Source: Bifidobacterium hapali
Lineage (GTDB): Bacteria; Actinomycetota; Actinomycetes; Actinomycetales; Bifidobacteriaceae
Length of the DNA stretch: 64,000 bases
Assembly (NCBI RefSeq): GCF_002259755.1
Contig: NZ_MWWY01000013.1
Coordinates: 62,001-126,000 of the forward strand
Reading direction: 5' to 3'
This document shows positions 53,636 through 63,310 of the stretch, piece by piece (within the stretch, counting starts at the first letter, position 1; each line of letters begins with the position of its first letter). A model generated the notes under the pieces. The model made no database searches. It was not told the DNA's origin and saw nothing but the letters and a program-made list of their open reading frames with translations. Both the position numbers and the translations under genes were made by a program.

Positions 53636-54538
53636 GTGAAAGGTATTATTCTTGCTGGTGGTTCGGGTACGCGTTTGTATCCGTTGACGACGGTGACGTC
53701 GAAGCAGTTGCTTCCTGTGTATGATAAGCCGATGATTTATTATCCGTTGAGTGTGTTAATGATGGCGGGTATTCGCGATATTTTGATTATTAGCACGCCG
53801 AAGGATTTGCCTAATTTTGAGCGGTTGCTTGGTGATGGTTCTCATTACGGTGTGCATTTTAGTTACAAAGTGCAGCCTAGTCCGGATGGTCTTGCGCAGG
53901 CGTTTATTTTGGGTGAAGAGTTTATCAATGGTGAACCATGTGCGCTCGTACTAGGTGATAATATCTTCTACGGTAATGGGCTAGGCACTACATTACGTAA
54001 GGCTGTTTCAAAAGCTGAAAACGGTGAGGGTGCGAGTGTCTTCGGCTATTACGTTGATGATCCTGAGCGTTATGGCGTAGTTGAATTTGATAAAGATAAG
54101 AAGGCTATATCGATCGAAGAGAAGCCGAAGGAGCCGAAGTCCCATTATGCGGTTACAGGTTTGTATTTCTATGATGAACGTGTGACGGATTTTGCTAAGC
54201 AGATCAAGCCGTCTGCACGTGGTGAGTTGGAGATTACGGATCTTAACCGTATGTACTTGGAAGACGGTTCTCTGAATGTGCGCACTCTTGGTCGTGGTTA
54301 TGCATGGCTTGATACAGGCACGATGGACAGCCTGTATCAAGCTGGTGAATTTGTGCGTACGGTTCAGCGTGCGCAAGGTTTGCCGATTGCCGTAGTGGAG
54401 GAAATCGCCTACGAGAATGGTTGGATCAGCAAGGATGAGCTGCTTGAATCTGCGGATCGATACGGTAAAAGCCCATACGGCAAACACCTTAAGGATGTTG
54501 CAGAAGGCAAATTAGTAATTATCGCTAACCAGTACTGA
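53636..54538 (+). CDS. rfbA: Glucose-1-phosphate thymidylyltransferase
   Basis: The enzyme makes dTDP-glucose from dTTP and glucose-1-phosphate, the first step of the rhamnose pathway. The 300-residue protein begins [17 protein letters not shown] (nucleotide-binding loop), with [24 protein letters not shown] and the metal-site [16 protein letters not shown] 53636 sits 5 nt after GGAGG and gives the usual family start; ATG 53633 and earlier starts are possible. The gene begins in the G+T-rich style and shifts to normal codon use from about 53.93 kb, a visible composition boundary inside the gene. Confidence 0.94.
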   Translation: MKGIILAGGSGTRLYPLTTVTSKQLLPVYDKPMIYYPLSVLMMAGIRDILIISTPKDLPNFERLLGDGSHYGVHFSYKVQPSPDGLAQAFILGEEFINGEPCALVLGDNIFYGNGLGTTLRKAVSKAENGEGASVFGYYVDDPERYGVVEFDKDKKAISIEEKPKEPKSHYAVTGLYFYDERVTDFAKQIKPSARGELEITDLNRMYLEDGSLNVRTLGRGYAWLDTGTMDSLYQAGEFVRTVQRAQGLPIAVVEEIAYENGWISKDELLESADRYGKSPYGKHLKDVAEGKLVIIANQY

Positions 54539-54570
54539 TTAATATTGGTGCTTCAGTTATACATTAGTGT

Positions 54571-54620
54571 AAATCGAGAGATCTCTATGTTTCCAAACAT
54601 GAGATTTCTCGATTTTGTTT
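54571..54620 (+). terminator. Terminator after rfbA
   Basis: AAATCGAGAGATCTC pairs with GAGATTTCTCGATTT around an inner ATGTTT/AAACAT stem, followed by TGTTTTC. It ends the dTDP-rhamnose transcript or attenuates the genes beyond. Confidence 0.75.
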
Positions 54621-54675
54621 TCATAAGGCATATGTAAGAGCTGAATGTTTATTTTTTCAAAAAAGGAATTAGTAA

Positions 54676-55548
54676 ATGTCTAAGCAGATATCTGTTATTA
54701 TTCCTACGCTTAATGCCGGGCAACAAATTACTGAGCTGCTTGAAGCATTGCAAGCTCAAACTCGCAAGCCGGATGAGATTATTGTAGTCGATTCTCAATC
54801 CGATGATGACACTGTGCATCGAGTACGTCATTTTGATGATGTACGTCTTTTACAGATACAGCGTAAGAACTTTGATCATGGTGCCACACGCGATATGGCA
54901 CTACGTGAATCAAAGGGTGATTATGTGCTATTTCTAACGCAAGATGCTCTTCCAAAGGATGAATATTATATTGAGGAATTACTAAAACCGTTTTCTGACG
55001 AGCGTGTTGCATTAGTTAGTGGTCGTCAGATTGCGCGACTATCGGCACGATCTTCTGAGAAGTTAGTACGTGAATTTAATTACCCGCCTGTATCTCATGT
55101 TCGGAGCGCAAAGGATATTCCACGATTCGGAATCAAGGCTTTTTTCGCTACGGATGTATGTTCTGCATATCGACGTGACGCATATCTTGCTGTTGGAGGT
55201 TTTGAACACCCGATTACTACTAATGAAGATATGTTCATCGCTGCGTCGTTCCTATGTGCAGGATATTCGGTTGCTTATGCTGCAGATGCTCAGGTATGGC
55301 ATTCACATAATTTTTCATTGAAGCAGCAGTATAAGCGTAATTACATTATGGGTAAGGAAATCGAATTGCGGAAAGATAAACTAGGTGGAGCTAAAGTTGC
55401 TGGGGAGGGAGCGTCGTTAGTGAAATATGTGATGAGTGGACTAGCTCGTTCTGGGCAAGTTGGTGAAATGTTCTGGTTCTGCTTGGATTGTGCTGCGCGG
55501 TTGCTAGGCAATCGTGCAGGAGTGAGAGCAGCTCGGAAAAAGAGATAA
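54676..55548 (+). CDS. GT2-family glycosyltransferase, rhamnosyltransferase-like
   Basis: The 290-residue GT-A fold enzyme has QISVIIPTLNAGQQI at the start, IIVVDSQSDDDT near 37 for the nucleotide, a QDALPKD motif near 97 in place of DxD, and TNEDMFIAASFL near 182 as the acceptor-side acid. The overall form resembles rhamnosyltransferases of the RfbF/WsaF type, fitting the dTDP-rhamnose genes just upstream. Its acceptor is unknown. AAAAAGGAATTAG precedes the start. Confidence 0.88.
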   Translation: MSKQISVIIPTLNAGQQITELLEALQAQTRKPDEIIVVDSQSDDDTVHRVRHFDDVRLLQIQRKNFDHGATRDMALRESKGDYVLFLTQDALPKDEYYIEELLKPFSDERVALVSGRQIARLSARSSEKLVREFNYPPVSHVRSAKDIPRFGIKAFFATDVCSAYRRDAYLAVGGFEHPITTNEDMFIAASFLCAGYSVAYAADAQVWHSHNFSLKQQYKRNYIMGKEIELRKDKLGGAKVAGEGASLVKYVMSGLARSGQVGEMFWFCLDCAARLLGNRAGVRAARKKR

Positions 55549-55626
55549 AACGTATCCCCCTTTCTGTCCTTTGTATTATTATTAGTGGTTATACGTACAA
55601 ATGTATCCTAGAGAAAAGAATAAGCA

Positions 55627-56871
55627 ATGAAAATCGCTGTTGCTGGTACAGGTTATGTCGGGTTGTCTGTGTCATTATTGCTGTCACAGCACAATGAAGT
55701 GCACGCTTTGGATATTGTGCCTGAAAAGGTAGAAATGCTCAATCAAGGCAAGAGCCCGATTGTTGATAAGGAAATTACTCGTTTTTTGGATGGCAAGCAG
55801 TCAGGTACCATGCCATTGAACTTTACTGCAACTCTTGATCCTAAACAGGCATATGCTGGCGCTGATTATGCGATTGTCGCGACACCAACGAATTATGACC
55901 CGCAGAAGAACTATTTTGATACGTCAAGTGTGGAAGCTGCTATTAAAGCTATTCGTGATCAGAATAGCACAGCTTGGATTGTAATCAAATCCACGATTCC
56001 AGTTGGTTATACTGCTGATTTACGGGCGAAATTGGGGGATAAGCGCATTATTTTCTCTCCGGAGTTTTTACGCGAAGGTCATGCTTTGTATGATAACTTG
56101 CATCCATCTCGTATCGTTGCAGGAGCTCCTGTTGACGATGAAGAAGCCACAGTGGCTGCACGTAGGTTTGCCGAGTTACTCGCTCATGGTGCTGATCCTG
56201 CTGAGCTGGAACGTACTAATGCAGATGGTACTACTGGTATCCCGCAGCTAGTTTGTGGAACGACAGAGGCGGAAGCTATCAAGCTGTTTGCAAATACATA
56301 TCTGGCATTACGCGTAGCGTACTTCAACGAGTTGGACACGTATGCAGAAGCGCGCAACCTTTCAGCACGAGAGATTATTAAAGGTGTATGCCTTGATCCG
56401 CGTATTGGTGATCAGTACAATAACCCGAGCTTCGGTTATGGCGGGTACTGCCTTCCAAAAGATTCCAAGCAATTGCTTGCTAATTATGCGAATGTACCGC
56501 AAAATCTGATTGGTGCGATCGTCGCAGCAAACAGCACACGCAAAGATTTTATTGCTGACGAGATCCTTACGCGGGTTGCAGACAAGACAAATCCGGTTGT
56601 GGGCATCTATCGTCTAACTATGAAGTCAGGATCTGATAATTTCCGTCAGTCTTCCATCCAAGGTGTGATGAAGCGTCTGAAGGCTAAGGGTGTAACAGTT
56701 CTCGTATATGAGCCAACGCTGAATGCGCCTGACTTCTTTGGAAGTGAAGTTACACACGACTTAGAAATGTTTAAGCAGCATGCAGATGTGATTGTTGCAA
56801 ATCGTTGGAATACAGAACTAAATGACGTATCAAATAAGGTATTTACACGCGATCTGTTTAAGCGTGACTAA
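55627..56871 (+). CDS. ugd: UDP-glucose 6-dehydrogenase
   Basis: The 414-residue enzyme oxidises UDP-glucose to UDP-glucuronate. It shows the NAD loop [18 protein letters not shown] at the start, ATPTNYD near 85, STIPVGYT near 120, FSPEFLREG near 146, and the catalytic Cys in [15 protein letters not shown] near 278. The length matches short-form bacterial Ugd proteins. Its presence suggests a uronic acid in the polysaccharide. A perfect 19-bp hairpin right after the gene separates it from the AT-rich block. Confidence 0.95.
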   Translation: MKIAVAGTGYVGLSVSLLLSQHNEVHALDIVPEKVEMLNQGKSPIVDKEITRFLDGKQSGTMPLNFTATLDPKQAYAGADYAIVATPTNYDPQKNYFDTSSVEAAIKAIRDQNSTAWIVIKSTIPVGYTADLRAKLGDKRIIFSPEFLREGHALYDNLHPSRIVAGAPVDDEEATVAARRFAELLAHGADPAELERTNADGTTGIPQLVCGTTEAEAIKLFANTYLALRVAYFNELDTYAEARNLSAREIIKGVCLDPRIGDQYNNPSFGYGGYCLPKDSKQLLANYANVPQNLIGAIVAANSTRKDFIADEILTRVADKTNPVVGIYRLTMKSGSDNFRQSSIQGVMKRLKAKGVTVLVYEPTLNAPDFFGSEVTHDLEMFKQHADVIVANRWNTELNDVSNKVFTRDLFKRD

Positions 56872-56884
56872 TTGCTGATGTTTG

Positions 56885-56944
56885 TAAATGGTTTTCGTGT
56901 TATATCCTGCTTCTTGTAAGAGAAGATAACACGAAAACCATTTA
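56885..56944 (+). terminator. Perfect 19-bp stem-loop after ugd
   Basis: TAAATGGTTTTCGTGTTAT (56885-56903) is fully complementary to 56926-56944. The loop contains CTTCT/AGAAG. The AT-rich flank suits termination on both strands. It marks the border between genes of about 45% GC and the very AT-rich block. Confidence 0.8.
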
Positions 56945-57027
56945 TATGATTGTATGTTTTGCCGCAAATAAAATTCTTGTAATTATATAATCTATAAATA
57001 AGTATTTAATATGGAAGATGTAATATT

Positions 57028-58071
57028 ATGCAAAATGATGCGCAAAAAACTAATCTAAAGTCAAATGGTTTTATACTCGATACTGGCTATTATAGTGGCG
57101 GAGGAGAAGCATTATATCAATTGGCTGTTGATTTAAAAAAGTTTGGTTATAATATTAAAATTGCTTACAAAGGAGTTAAGCCTTTTAACCCTCCAAGAAA
57201 GTTTAATAAGTATCTAAAAGAACTTGATGTTGTTCTTGCAGATGATGTTAAAAATAAAGATGATAGTTTCATAATTGTTCCTGAATCTGATACAGAAAGC
57301 TTATTTGATTTTCCACTTTATGATAAGTATATATGGTGGTTATCATTTAATTATTATGATGGACTTTTTTTCTCAGATCCGCATCGTCCAACCAAATTGA
57401 AATTCATAAAAACGTTTATAAAATATATTTTATATATCAAAAAGAAGTTATTAGCATTTGCAAAGTATGGGCATACGTGTTTTCCAATTAAAGATGTTCA
57501 TAATATATCTGGCTCATATTATATTAGTAAAATGTTGGCTTCAAAAATGCATGTTGAATTTAAAGAACTGATACATTCAATTGGCAAAGATTTTCTAAAT
57601 TATGGAGTTTATGATGGTAAAGGATTAGATAAGAGGCAAGATATTGTCTTATATAATCCAGCGAAGCCGTCTGATTTAATGGCCATTCTTCTTCGTCGAG
57701 GGAATTTTCATTATATACCAGTAAGAAATCTATCATTTCAGCAAATGATAGATTTATTTCGCAAGAGTAAGTTATATTTAGATTTTGGCTTCTTTCCTGG
57801 TCCTGAGAGGCTTCCTAAGGAAACTGTTTTTAATGGTGCCAATGTTTTAGTTGCACGTAGAAATGCAGCTTTGACAAAAGATGTACTTATACCAGAAAAG
57901 TATAAAATAGAAATAGATTCAGATCCTCAAGAGGTTGAAGGAATCATTAAGGAAATGCTAAATAACTATGATAAGGATTATAAAGATTTCAATGAGTTCC
58001 GTATGTATATATTGAATATGGAACAAAATTATTATAAGCAACTTGAGCAAATTTTCCCTAGAATAAAGTAG
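57028..58071 (+). CDS. Putative glycosyltransferase-like protein of the EPS cluster
   Basis: The family of this 347-residue protein is not certain. It starts FILDTGYYSGGGEALYQLAVDL, a Gly-rich turn like the N-terminal domain of GT-B glycosyltransferases. It later has SIGKDFLNYGVYDGKG and, near 250, FRKSKLYLDFGFFPGPERLPKE, which resembles the GPERLPxE sugar-nucleotide region of some capsular transferases. The sequence is very AT-rich and Lys/Tyr-rich. It is the first gene of the AT-rich block, with the next gene only 4 bp away. Probably a sugar transferase, but the donor and linkage are unknown. Confidence 0.6.
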   Translation: MQNDAQKTNLKSNGFILDTGYYSGGGEALYQLAVDLKKFGYNIKIAYKGVKPFNPPRKFNKYLKELDVVLADDVKNKDDSFIIVPESDTESLFDFPLYDKYIWWLSFNYYDGLFFSDPHRPTKLKFIKTFIKYILYIKKKLLAFAKYGHTCFPIKDVHNISGSYYISKMLASKMHVEFKELIHSIGKDFLNYGVYDGKGLDKRQDIVLYNPAKPSDLMAILLRRGNFHYIPVRNLSFQQMIDLFRKSKLYLDFGFFPGPERLPKETVFNGANVLVARRNAALTKDVLIPEKYKIEIDSDPQEVEGIIKEMLNNYDKDYKDFNEFRMYILNMEQNYYKQLEQIFPRIK

Positions 58072-58075
58072 AAAA

Positions 58076-59011
58076 ATGTACAACGGCTTAGTAGAAATTT
58101 TACTTGCTACATATAATGGACAAGATTATATAGAAAAGCAAATTCAATCTATCATTCATCAGACATATACAAATTGGAATTTATTAGTTTCAGATGATTG
58201 TTCAAATGATAAAACTTTGGATATATTATATAAATATGCTAAAGAAGATTCGCGAATTAAAATCATTTCTAAAGGGAAACGATTTGGATCAGCGGCAAAA
58301 AACTTTATTTTTTTGTTAAAAAATGCACAGTCGGAGTTTGTTGCGTTTTGTGACCAAGATGATTATTGGCACCCCGATAAATTAGAGGTATTTCTGCATA
58401 ATGTAATAGATGCGGGAGGACGTGAGAATGGCCCAATGCTAATATATTCAGATTTAAGAGTTGTAGATCAGCATGGGGTTCTTATTTCGGAATCATATTA
58501 TGATATGATGAAATTAAATCCTTATAGGAATAGTTTGTCTAATTTATTGGTACAAAATATTGTTACTGGTTGTGCTTCGATGATAAATCGTGATCTATAT
58601 AGATTGATATTAAAGCATACTATTGATTGTGATAAAATTGTTATGCATGATTGGTTTATTGCCGTAATATGTGCAGCATGTGGATCATTAGTATACATTG
58701 ATTCGCCAACAATAGATTATTGTCAGCATATAACTAATGTTGTTGGCGCAAAAAAATTTAATCTTTTAAAGTGGATAAAAAAGAATGATGACAACAAAGT
58801 TAGCATAAGAAATTCAGTAATACAAGCTTCCTATATTTACGATAATTATAAGTTATACTTGAGCGACGAGAGCAAAAAAGTTTTAAAAAATTATGCGAGT
58901 ATTCTTTCTTATTCTTTGATTAAAAGATTATTCATATTGATTCATTATGATCTATGGAAATCAAATGTACTGAGAAGAATTGGTCAAATTATCTATACGT
59001 TAAAAGTATAA
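58076..59011 (+). CDS. GT2-family glycosyltransferase
   Basis: The 311-residue enzyme has a GT-A core: VEILLATYNGQDYIEKQIQS at the start, WNLLVSDDCSNDKT near 38, and the metal-binding CDQDDYWHPDKL near 98. MHDWFIAVICAACG near 198 gives the acid-containing acceptor helix. It is closest in form to rhamnosyl/alpha-sugar transferases of capsule clusters that carry the CDQDDxW signature. It follows the preceding gene by 4 bp. A weak ribosome site and about 30% GC match the rest of the block. Confidence 0.88.
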   Translation: MYNGLVEILLATYNGQDYIEKQIQSIIHQTYTNWNLLVSDDCSNDKTLDILYKYAKEDSRIKIISKGKRFGSAAKNFIFLLKNAQSEFVAFCDQDDYWHPDKLEVFLHNVIDAGGRENGPMLIYSDLRVVDQHGVLISESYYDMMKLNPYRNSLSNLLVQNIVTGCASMINRDLYRLILKHTIDCDKIVMHDWFIAVICAACGSLVYIDSPTIDYCQHITNVVGAKKFNLLKWIKKNDDNKVSIRNSVIQASYIYDNYKLYLSDESKKVLKNYASILSYSLIKRLFILIHYDLWKSNVLRRIGQIIYTLKV

Positions 59012-59032
59012 TGTATATTTGATAGGTCAAAT

Positions 59033-60157
59033 ATGTTAGTCTATATTATAACATTAATAGTTTCTTCTTTTTTTGCTTTTTGTTCAGATTTAACAGATTG
59101 TGTTAAATCTCGTACGATATGTACTAAATATCATAAAACGGATTTATCTTTATTATTATTTGTTTTTTCAGCAATTCCACTGATTCTTGTTCGCGGATTT
59201 CGTTATGGCATAGGTTTTGATTATTTTTATAATTATGTTCCGTCTTTTCAAAATGTAGTCAATGGTGGTAAAAGTCATTATGAATTTCTATTCAACGTAT
59301 ATCTAAAAGTTATTTCCATATTCACTTCGGATTACAAAGTATTCTTTTTTATTGATTCAATTTTCTTTATCTGTTTAGTGTGGGTTGCTATTTATTTATT
59401 AAATTGTAAAGTTTTTATTCCCATAACATTATTCGTTGGTGGGTATGATTTTATACGTTCTTTTGGATATGTTGCACAATATTTAGCGATGTCTATATGT
59501 TTGATTTCTTTTGCGTGCATGATTAGAAGAGAATTCAAAAAAAGTATTGTATTAATTGTTCTTGCAGGTTTTATACACATTTCTGCTTTAGTCTATTTTG
59601 CTTTACCTTTTTCTTATTATTTTATAGTGAAAATAAAAAATATGAGAAAAATAGCGGTTCTTTTATTATTTTGCCTAGTAATAGCTTTTCCGTTAAATTC
59701 TTTTTTAAATTATTTTTATGTTAATACACGTTTTGGAATATACTCAGCAAGCAATTATTATAATAATGGTGCGACTGTCACGAGCTTAATTTTTATTAAC
59801 ACAGCTGTTTTGCTTTTCATGTTTGTCTCCGTTCTTTATAAGAATAGAGAAGATAATGCAGTTGTTGTTGCTCTTCTTGCACAGTATTTTGCATTTATTT
59901 TTTGCGTTATACAGGGAGGTATCCCTCTTTTGTATAGAATTGTTTGGTATTTCTCATTTGCCCAAATTTTTTCCATTCAATTATTTGCAGATTATTTATT
60001 TGATAGTAAAGGTAGGTATATATATATTAAAAAAATATTTTTAGCTGTTATTGTTTTATTATATATCGCGGTGACCTTCGGTTTCTATCTTCAAGCAGAT
60101 AATGAAGAAGTTGTTCCTTATGTATCTATTTTTAATACTATGCTAAGTACTTATTAG
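59033..60157 (+). CDS. EpsG-like polysaccharide polymerase (Wzy)
   Basis: The 374-residue integral membrane protein has about 10-11 hydrophobic helices and two larger outside loops. The segment LVRGFRYGIGFDYFYNYVPSF near 50 is the EpsG-family signature (R-x-x-x-GxDY), and HISALVYFALPF near 183 matches its central histidine helix. EpsG/Wzy proteins polymerise lipid-linked repeat units outside the membrane. It stands between glycosyltransferase genes in the same direction, as expected in a Wzx/Wzy-dependent cluster together with the flippase at 63.3 kb. Confidence 0.85.
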   Translation: MLVYIITLIVSSFFAFCSDLTDCVKSRTICTKYHKTDLSLLLFVFSAIPLILVRGFRYGIGFDYFYNYVPSFQNVVNGGKSHYEFLFNVYLKVISIFTSDYKVFFFIDSIFFICLVWVAIYLLNCKVFIPITLFVGGYDFIRSFGYVAQYLAMSICLISFACMIRREFKKSIVLIVLAGFIHISALVYFALPFSYYFIVKIKNMRKIAVLLLFCLVIAFPLNSFLNYFYVNTRFGIYSASNYYNNGATVTSLIFINTAVLLFMFVSVLYKNREDNAVVVALLAQYFAFIFCVIQGGIPLLYRIVWYFSFAQIFSIQLFADYLFDSKGRYIYIKKIFLAVIVLLYIAVTFGFYLQADNEEVVPYVSIFNTMLSTY

Positions 60158-60173
60158 TGGAAAGAGATTTGTT

Positions 60174-61151
60174 ATGACTTTTGTATCTGTTTTGGTTCCT
60201 GTATATAATGTTGAAAAATATGTTGATGAATGTTTGAGAAGTATTCAGAATCAAACGTTTGTTGATTTCGAAGTTGTTATTGTTAATGACGGTTCTACTG
60301 ATAAATCTAAGGAGATATGTGAAAAATATGTTTCTTCTGATAAACGTTTTCACCTTTACTCACAATCTAATATGGGTTTAGCCAGCGCAAGGAACACTTC
60401 TTTGCGCTATGCTAGATCAGAGTATGTTGCTTTTGTCGATTCAGATGATTACATTGATCCAGATTATCTTTTTAAGTTAGTAGAAGTAATTAATAAATAT
60501 AAAGTCGATATCAGTATTTGTAATAAGATTCTATCGTTTGATTCTGGTAAAAGAATAGTTGAAAGTAATACTTTTTTTTCAAATAAAGTTATTACGCCTT
60601 CTGAGGCGTTACGAGCTTTGAATTCGTGGCAATCCTTTAATACTGCCGTATGGGGAAAACTTTTTAAGCGGAGTCTATTTGATGGTATATCATTTCCAGC
60701 GGGGAAACTATCTGAGGATGCTTATGTTATTTTTGAACTTTTTGGGAAAGCAAAAAATGGCGTTTACTTTCGTCCTGATGCACTCTACTATTACAGGCAA
60801 CGTGCAGGCAGTATTCAAAATGCAAAATCAATTAATGATGCGCCGCTTGTAACAAGTTCCTTGCAGCTTAATTATATTAAAAAAAATTTTTCTGATATCC
60901 TGTATGCGGGTGAAACTGCCTATGTTATTTCTAGGATGGGTATCTTTAATGAATGTATTAAACGTGGAATAAATCTTCATAATAAGTATATGAAAAATTT
61001 AGTTAACGAAAGTCGTCCTTACATTCTAGCTATAGTTTTTAATAAAGATTTAACTCGTAAAAAAAAGCTTCAAGCTCTTTTCTTTGTTTTCACTCCTTTT
61101 TTGTATATTTTTCTTGTTAAGAAAATACTTTTAAGTAGGTCATCTCTATGA
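60174..61151 (+). CDS. GT2-family glycosyltransferase
   Basis: The 325-residue GT-A enzyme begins FVSVLVPVYNVEKYVDECL, followed by VVIVNDGSTDKSKEICEKY near 38 and AFVDSDDYIDPDYLF near 84 with the DxDD metal site. WGKLFKRSLF near 160 and SEDAYVIFELF near 182 are typical of the EpsJ/WcaA-like group. The hydrophobic C-terminus (FFVFTPFLYIFLVKKIL) may touch the membrane. Its last 4 nt overlap the next gene's start (ATGA), implying co-translation of the two transferases. Confidence 0.9.
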   Translation: MTFVSVLVPVYNVEKYVDECLRSIQNQTFVDFEVVIVNDGSTDKSKEICEKYVSSDKRFHLYSQSNMGLASARNTSLRYARSEYVAFVDSDDYIDPDYLFKLVEVINKYKVDISICNKILSFDSGKRIVESNTFFSNKVITPSEALRALNSWQSFNTAVWGKLFKRSLFDGISFPAGKLSEDAYVIFELFGKAKNGVYFRPDALYYYRQRAGSIQNAKSINDAPLVTSSLQLNYIKKNFSDILYAGETAYVISRMGIFNECIKRGINLHNKYMKNLVNESRPYILAIVFNKDLTRKKKLQALFFVFTPFLYIFLVKKILLSRSSL

Positions 61152-62116
61152 ATAATTATCTTGTTTCTTTTATTGTTCCCGTGTTTAATGGCGAAGATTT
61201 TATTACAAGCTTGGTTGATAATTTAGAAAGTCAGATCTTTAAAAATTTTGAAATATTATTAATGGACGATGCTTCTATTGATAATTCTGGTAAGATCTGT
61301 TGTGATTTAGAAAAAAAATATGATAATGTAAAATATTTTAAATTAGAACATTCTGGTATTGCTTCTGTTCGTAATCAGGGAATACAACATAGTCAAGGTA
61401 AATATATTACATTTATTGATCAAGATGATTCTTTGTCTCCCAAGTCTTTATCCTCAACTGTTCCGATACTGATGGCTAATGATATAGATGCTCTTTTTTT
61501 TAATTTTGATGAAAAATATCCCTATAAATCTGTTATAAAGTTTAATAATTTTCCAAGAGAGGGAATTGTATCAGCATCAACCGCGATGAACTATTTTTTC
61601 TCTGAGAGGTTTTATGGTTTTGTATGGACTGGTATTTTTAAAAAAAGTTTTATTATAGAAAATAAAATCACTTTTAATACTTGTTTCCATAGTATTGATG
61701 ATATCGATTTCGTACTTTCGGTTTTACTTAAAGCAAAGTATATATATTTTTATCCAAAAGTTTTCTATCACTGGACGCAAAGGGTTTCGTCGGAAAGCCA
61801 TACTAATCATATTGATCCTGCTTCAGATATTTTGGTTTTTTGTAATCGTTTGGATGAATTATGTTTTTTGAATGAAAAAGATAAATCACAAGCTTATGGT
61901 TTTTTCTTGAAACAAGTTCTCATGTATTATGGTTTTCTTTATCATTTTAACAGATCTAGTGAGTACCAGTTATTGTCTTCACTTAGAAATGTTGCACTTA
62001 ATTTAATAAAAAATATAAATATTTTTGATTTATCTTTTTCATTTGGCATAAAAGTTAAATTTATTTTATTTAAGATGAATTTATTAAATATCGCTTATTT
62101 GTTTAAGAGATCTTAA
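61148..62116 (+). CDS. GT2-family glycosyltransferase
   Basis: The 322-residue GT-A enzyme is similar in layout to the gene before it: VSFIVPVFNGEDFITSLVDN, EILLMDDASIDNSG near 38, TFIDQDDSLSPKSL near 85 (DxDD), WTGIFKKSFI near 160, SIDDIDFVLSVLL near 182. The pair looks like a duplicated and diverged transferase couple. It overlaps its neighbour by 4 nt and shares its very low GC. Donor and acceptor are unknown. Confidence 0.9.
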   Translation: MNNYLVSFIVPVFNGEDFITSLVDNLESQIFKNFEILLMDDASIDNSGKICCDLEKKYDNVKYFKLEHSGIASVRNQGIQHSQGKYITFIDQDDSLSPKSLSSTVPILMANDIDALFFNFDEKYPYKSVIKFNNFPREGIVSASTAMNYFFSERFYGFVWTGIFKKSFIIENKITFNTCFHSIDDIDFVLSVLLKAKYIYFYPKVFYHWTQRVSSESHTNHIDPASDILVFCNRLDELCFLNEKDKSQAYGFFLKQVLMYYGFLYHFNRSSEYQLLSSLRNVALNLIKNINIFDLSFSFGIKVKFILFKMNLLNIAYLFKRS

Positions 62117-62159
62117 GTATTTACTTGTTTATGTTTATGATTGATGAATAGAGAGAGTT

Positions 62160-63263
62160 ATGTTGAATAGTAAACATCGAGTTTTTCTTTTTACTGTATA
62201 TTCTTTAAGTTTAGGTGGAATACAAAGAGTTACTTCCACTATCGTTAATCTTCTTAATGAATTGCATTTTAATGTCTTTATTTTAAAATATTCTCTTGAT
62301 AATAATTTATATCAGGTTAAAACTGGTTTATTAGAACATAAAATAACTTTATTTAATATTTTCCTTATTAAGTTAGTTCATAAGTTAGGATTACTAGATT
62401 TTTTCAATTATTCTTTTTTAAGTTATTTTGTTAAAAAAAAGAATGCTTCAGTCGTTGTGTTGGGTCCTGAATCTTTCTTTTTCGTAAAAAACTTAAAGGG
62501 TGCTTTTCCATCTTTAAAGATTTATCTTTGGATGCATAATAATTTTGATATATATAAAAATAACGAAAGATATTTCGGTGGTAGATTTGATGAGCTTGTA
62601 AAAAATGTTTCAGCTGCGGACGGAATTATCTGTTTGGAGTCGTATACAGCGTTGAAATGGCGTCAATATAATAATAATGTTGTTGTGATCCATAATCCTG
62701 TCACCATTCATGAGCATGAGAATAAGGCAGATCTTGATGTTCACATTATTTCTTTTACGGGACGTCTTTTAGTTGAGCAAAAGGGGTTGGACTATCTTGT
62801 GGAGATAGCTTCTCGTCTTCCCGAAGGCTGGAGAATTAGTGTTGCTGGTGCCGGAGTTGATGAAGACAAATTCCGTGAATTGATTGACGAACGGAATCTG
62901 GCGGATAAGTTTATTCTCCGTGGAGCTTTGAATGGTGACGATTTGACCGAACATTATCTTCAGTCCAGCATTTTCGTGCTTACAAGCAGATGGGAGGGAT
63001 TCCCCCTCGTTACCGTCGAAGCTATGAGCCTAGGACTTCCTGTTGTGGCCTTCGGCAATCCTGGATTGGATGAGGTCACCGACCATGGTAAATACGGTCT
63101 GCTTGCGAAGGATGGTGACGTCGATGATTTCGTTGATAAGCTCATGTCACTTATCAGTGATCGAGACCTGCGTGAGAAGTATTCTGGCTTGTCCTTGGAA
63201 CGCGCAAAAGCATTTGCTCCAGAAGTCATCATCAAGGATTGGGAGAAGATCCTCAACTCCTGA
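62160..63263 (+). CDS. GT4-family glycosyltransferase with chimeric composition
   Basis: The 367-residue GT-B enzyme has an acceptor-binding N-half (SLSLGGIQRVTSTIVNLLNE near 17) and a donor-binding C-half with ISFTGRLLVEQKGLDYLVE near 200 and SRWEGFPLVTVEAMSLGLPV near 278, the GT4 EGFP..xE motif. The first 540 bp are about 30% GC in the style of the upstream block. From about 62.70-62.78 kb the gene is close to 50% GC with core-like codons. The junction falls almost exactly between the two Rossmann domains, so the gene looks like a recombinant of an imported acceptor domain and a resident donor domain. Confidence 0.9.
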   Translation: MLNSKHRVFLFTVYSLSLGGIQRVTSTIVNLLNELHFNVFILKYSLDNNLYQVKTGLLEHKITLFNIFLIKLVHKLGLLDFFNYSFLSYFVKKKNASVVVLGPESFFFVKNLKGAFPSLKIYLWMHNNFDIYKNNERYFGGRFDELVKNVSAADGIICLESYTALKWRQYNNNVVVIHNPVTIHEHENKADLDVHIISFTGRLLVEQKGLDYLVEIASRLPEGWRISVAGAGVDEDKFRELIDERNLADKFILRGALNGDDLTEHYLQSSIFVLTSRWEGFPLVTVEAMSLGLPVVAFGNPGLDEVTDHGKYGLLAKDGDVDDFVDKLMSLISDRDLREKYSGLSLERAKAFAPEVIIKDWEKILNS

Positions 63264-63310
63264 CCAGAGAGCCCCTATCTCATCACGCAACGTCAACAAT
63301 CCACATCACT

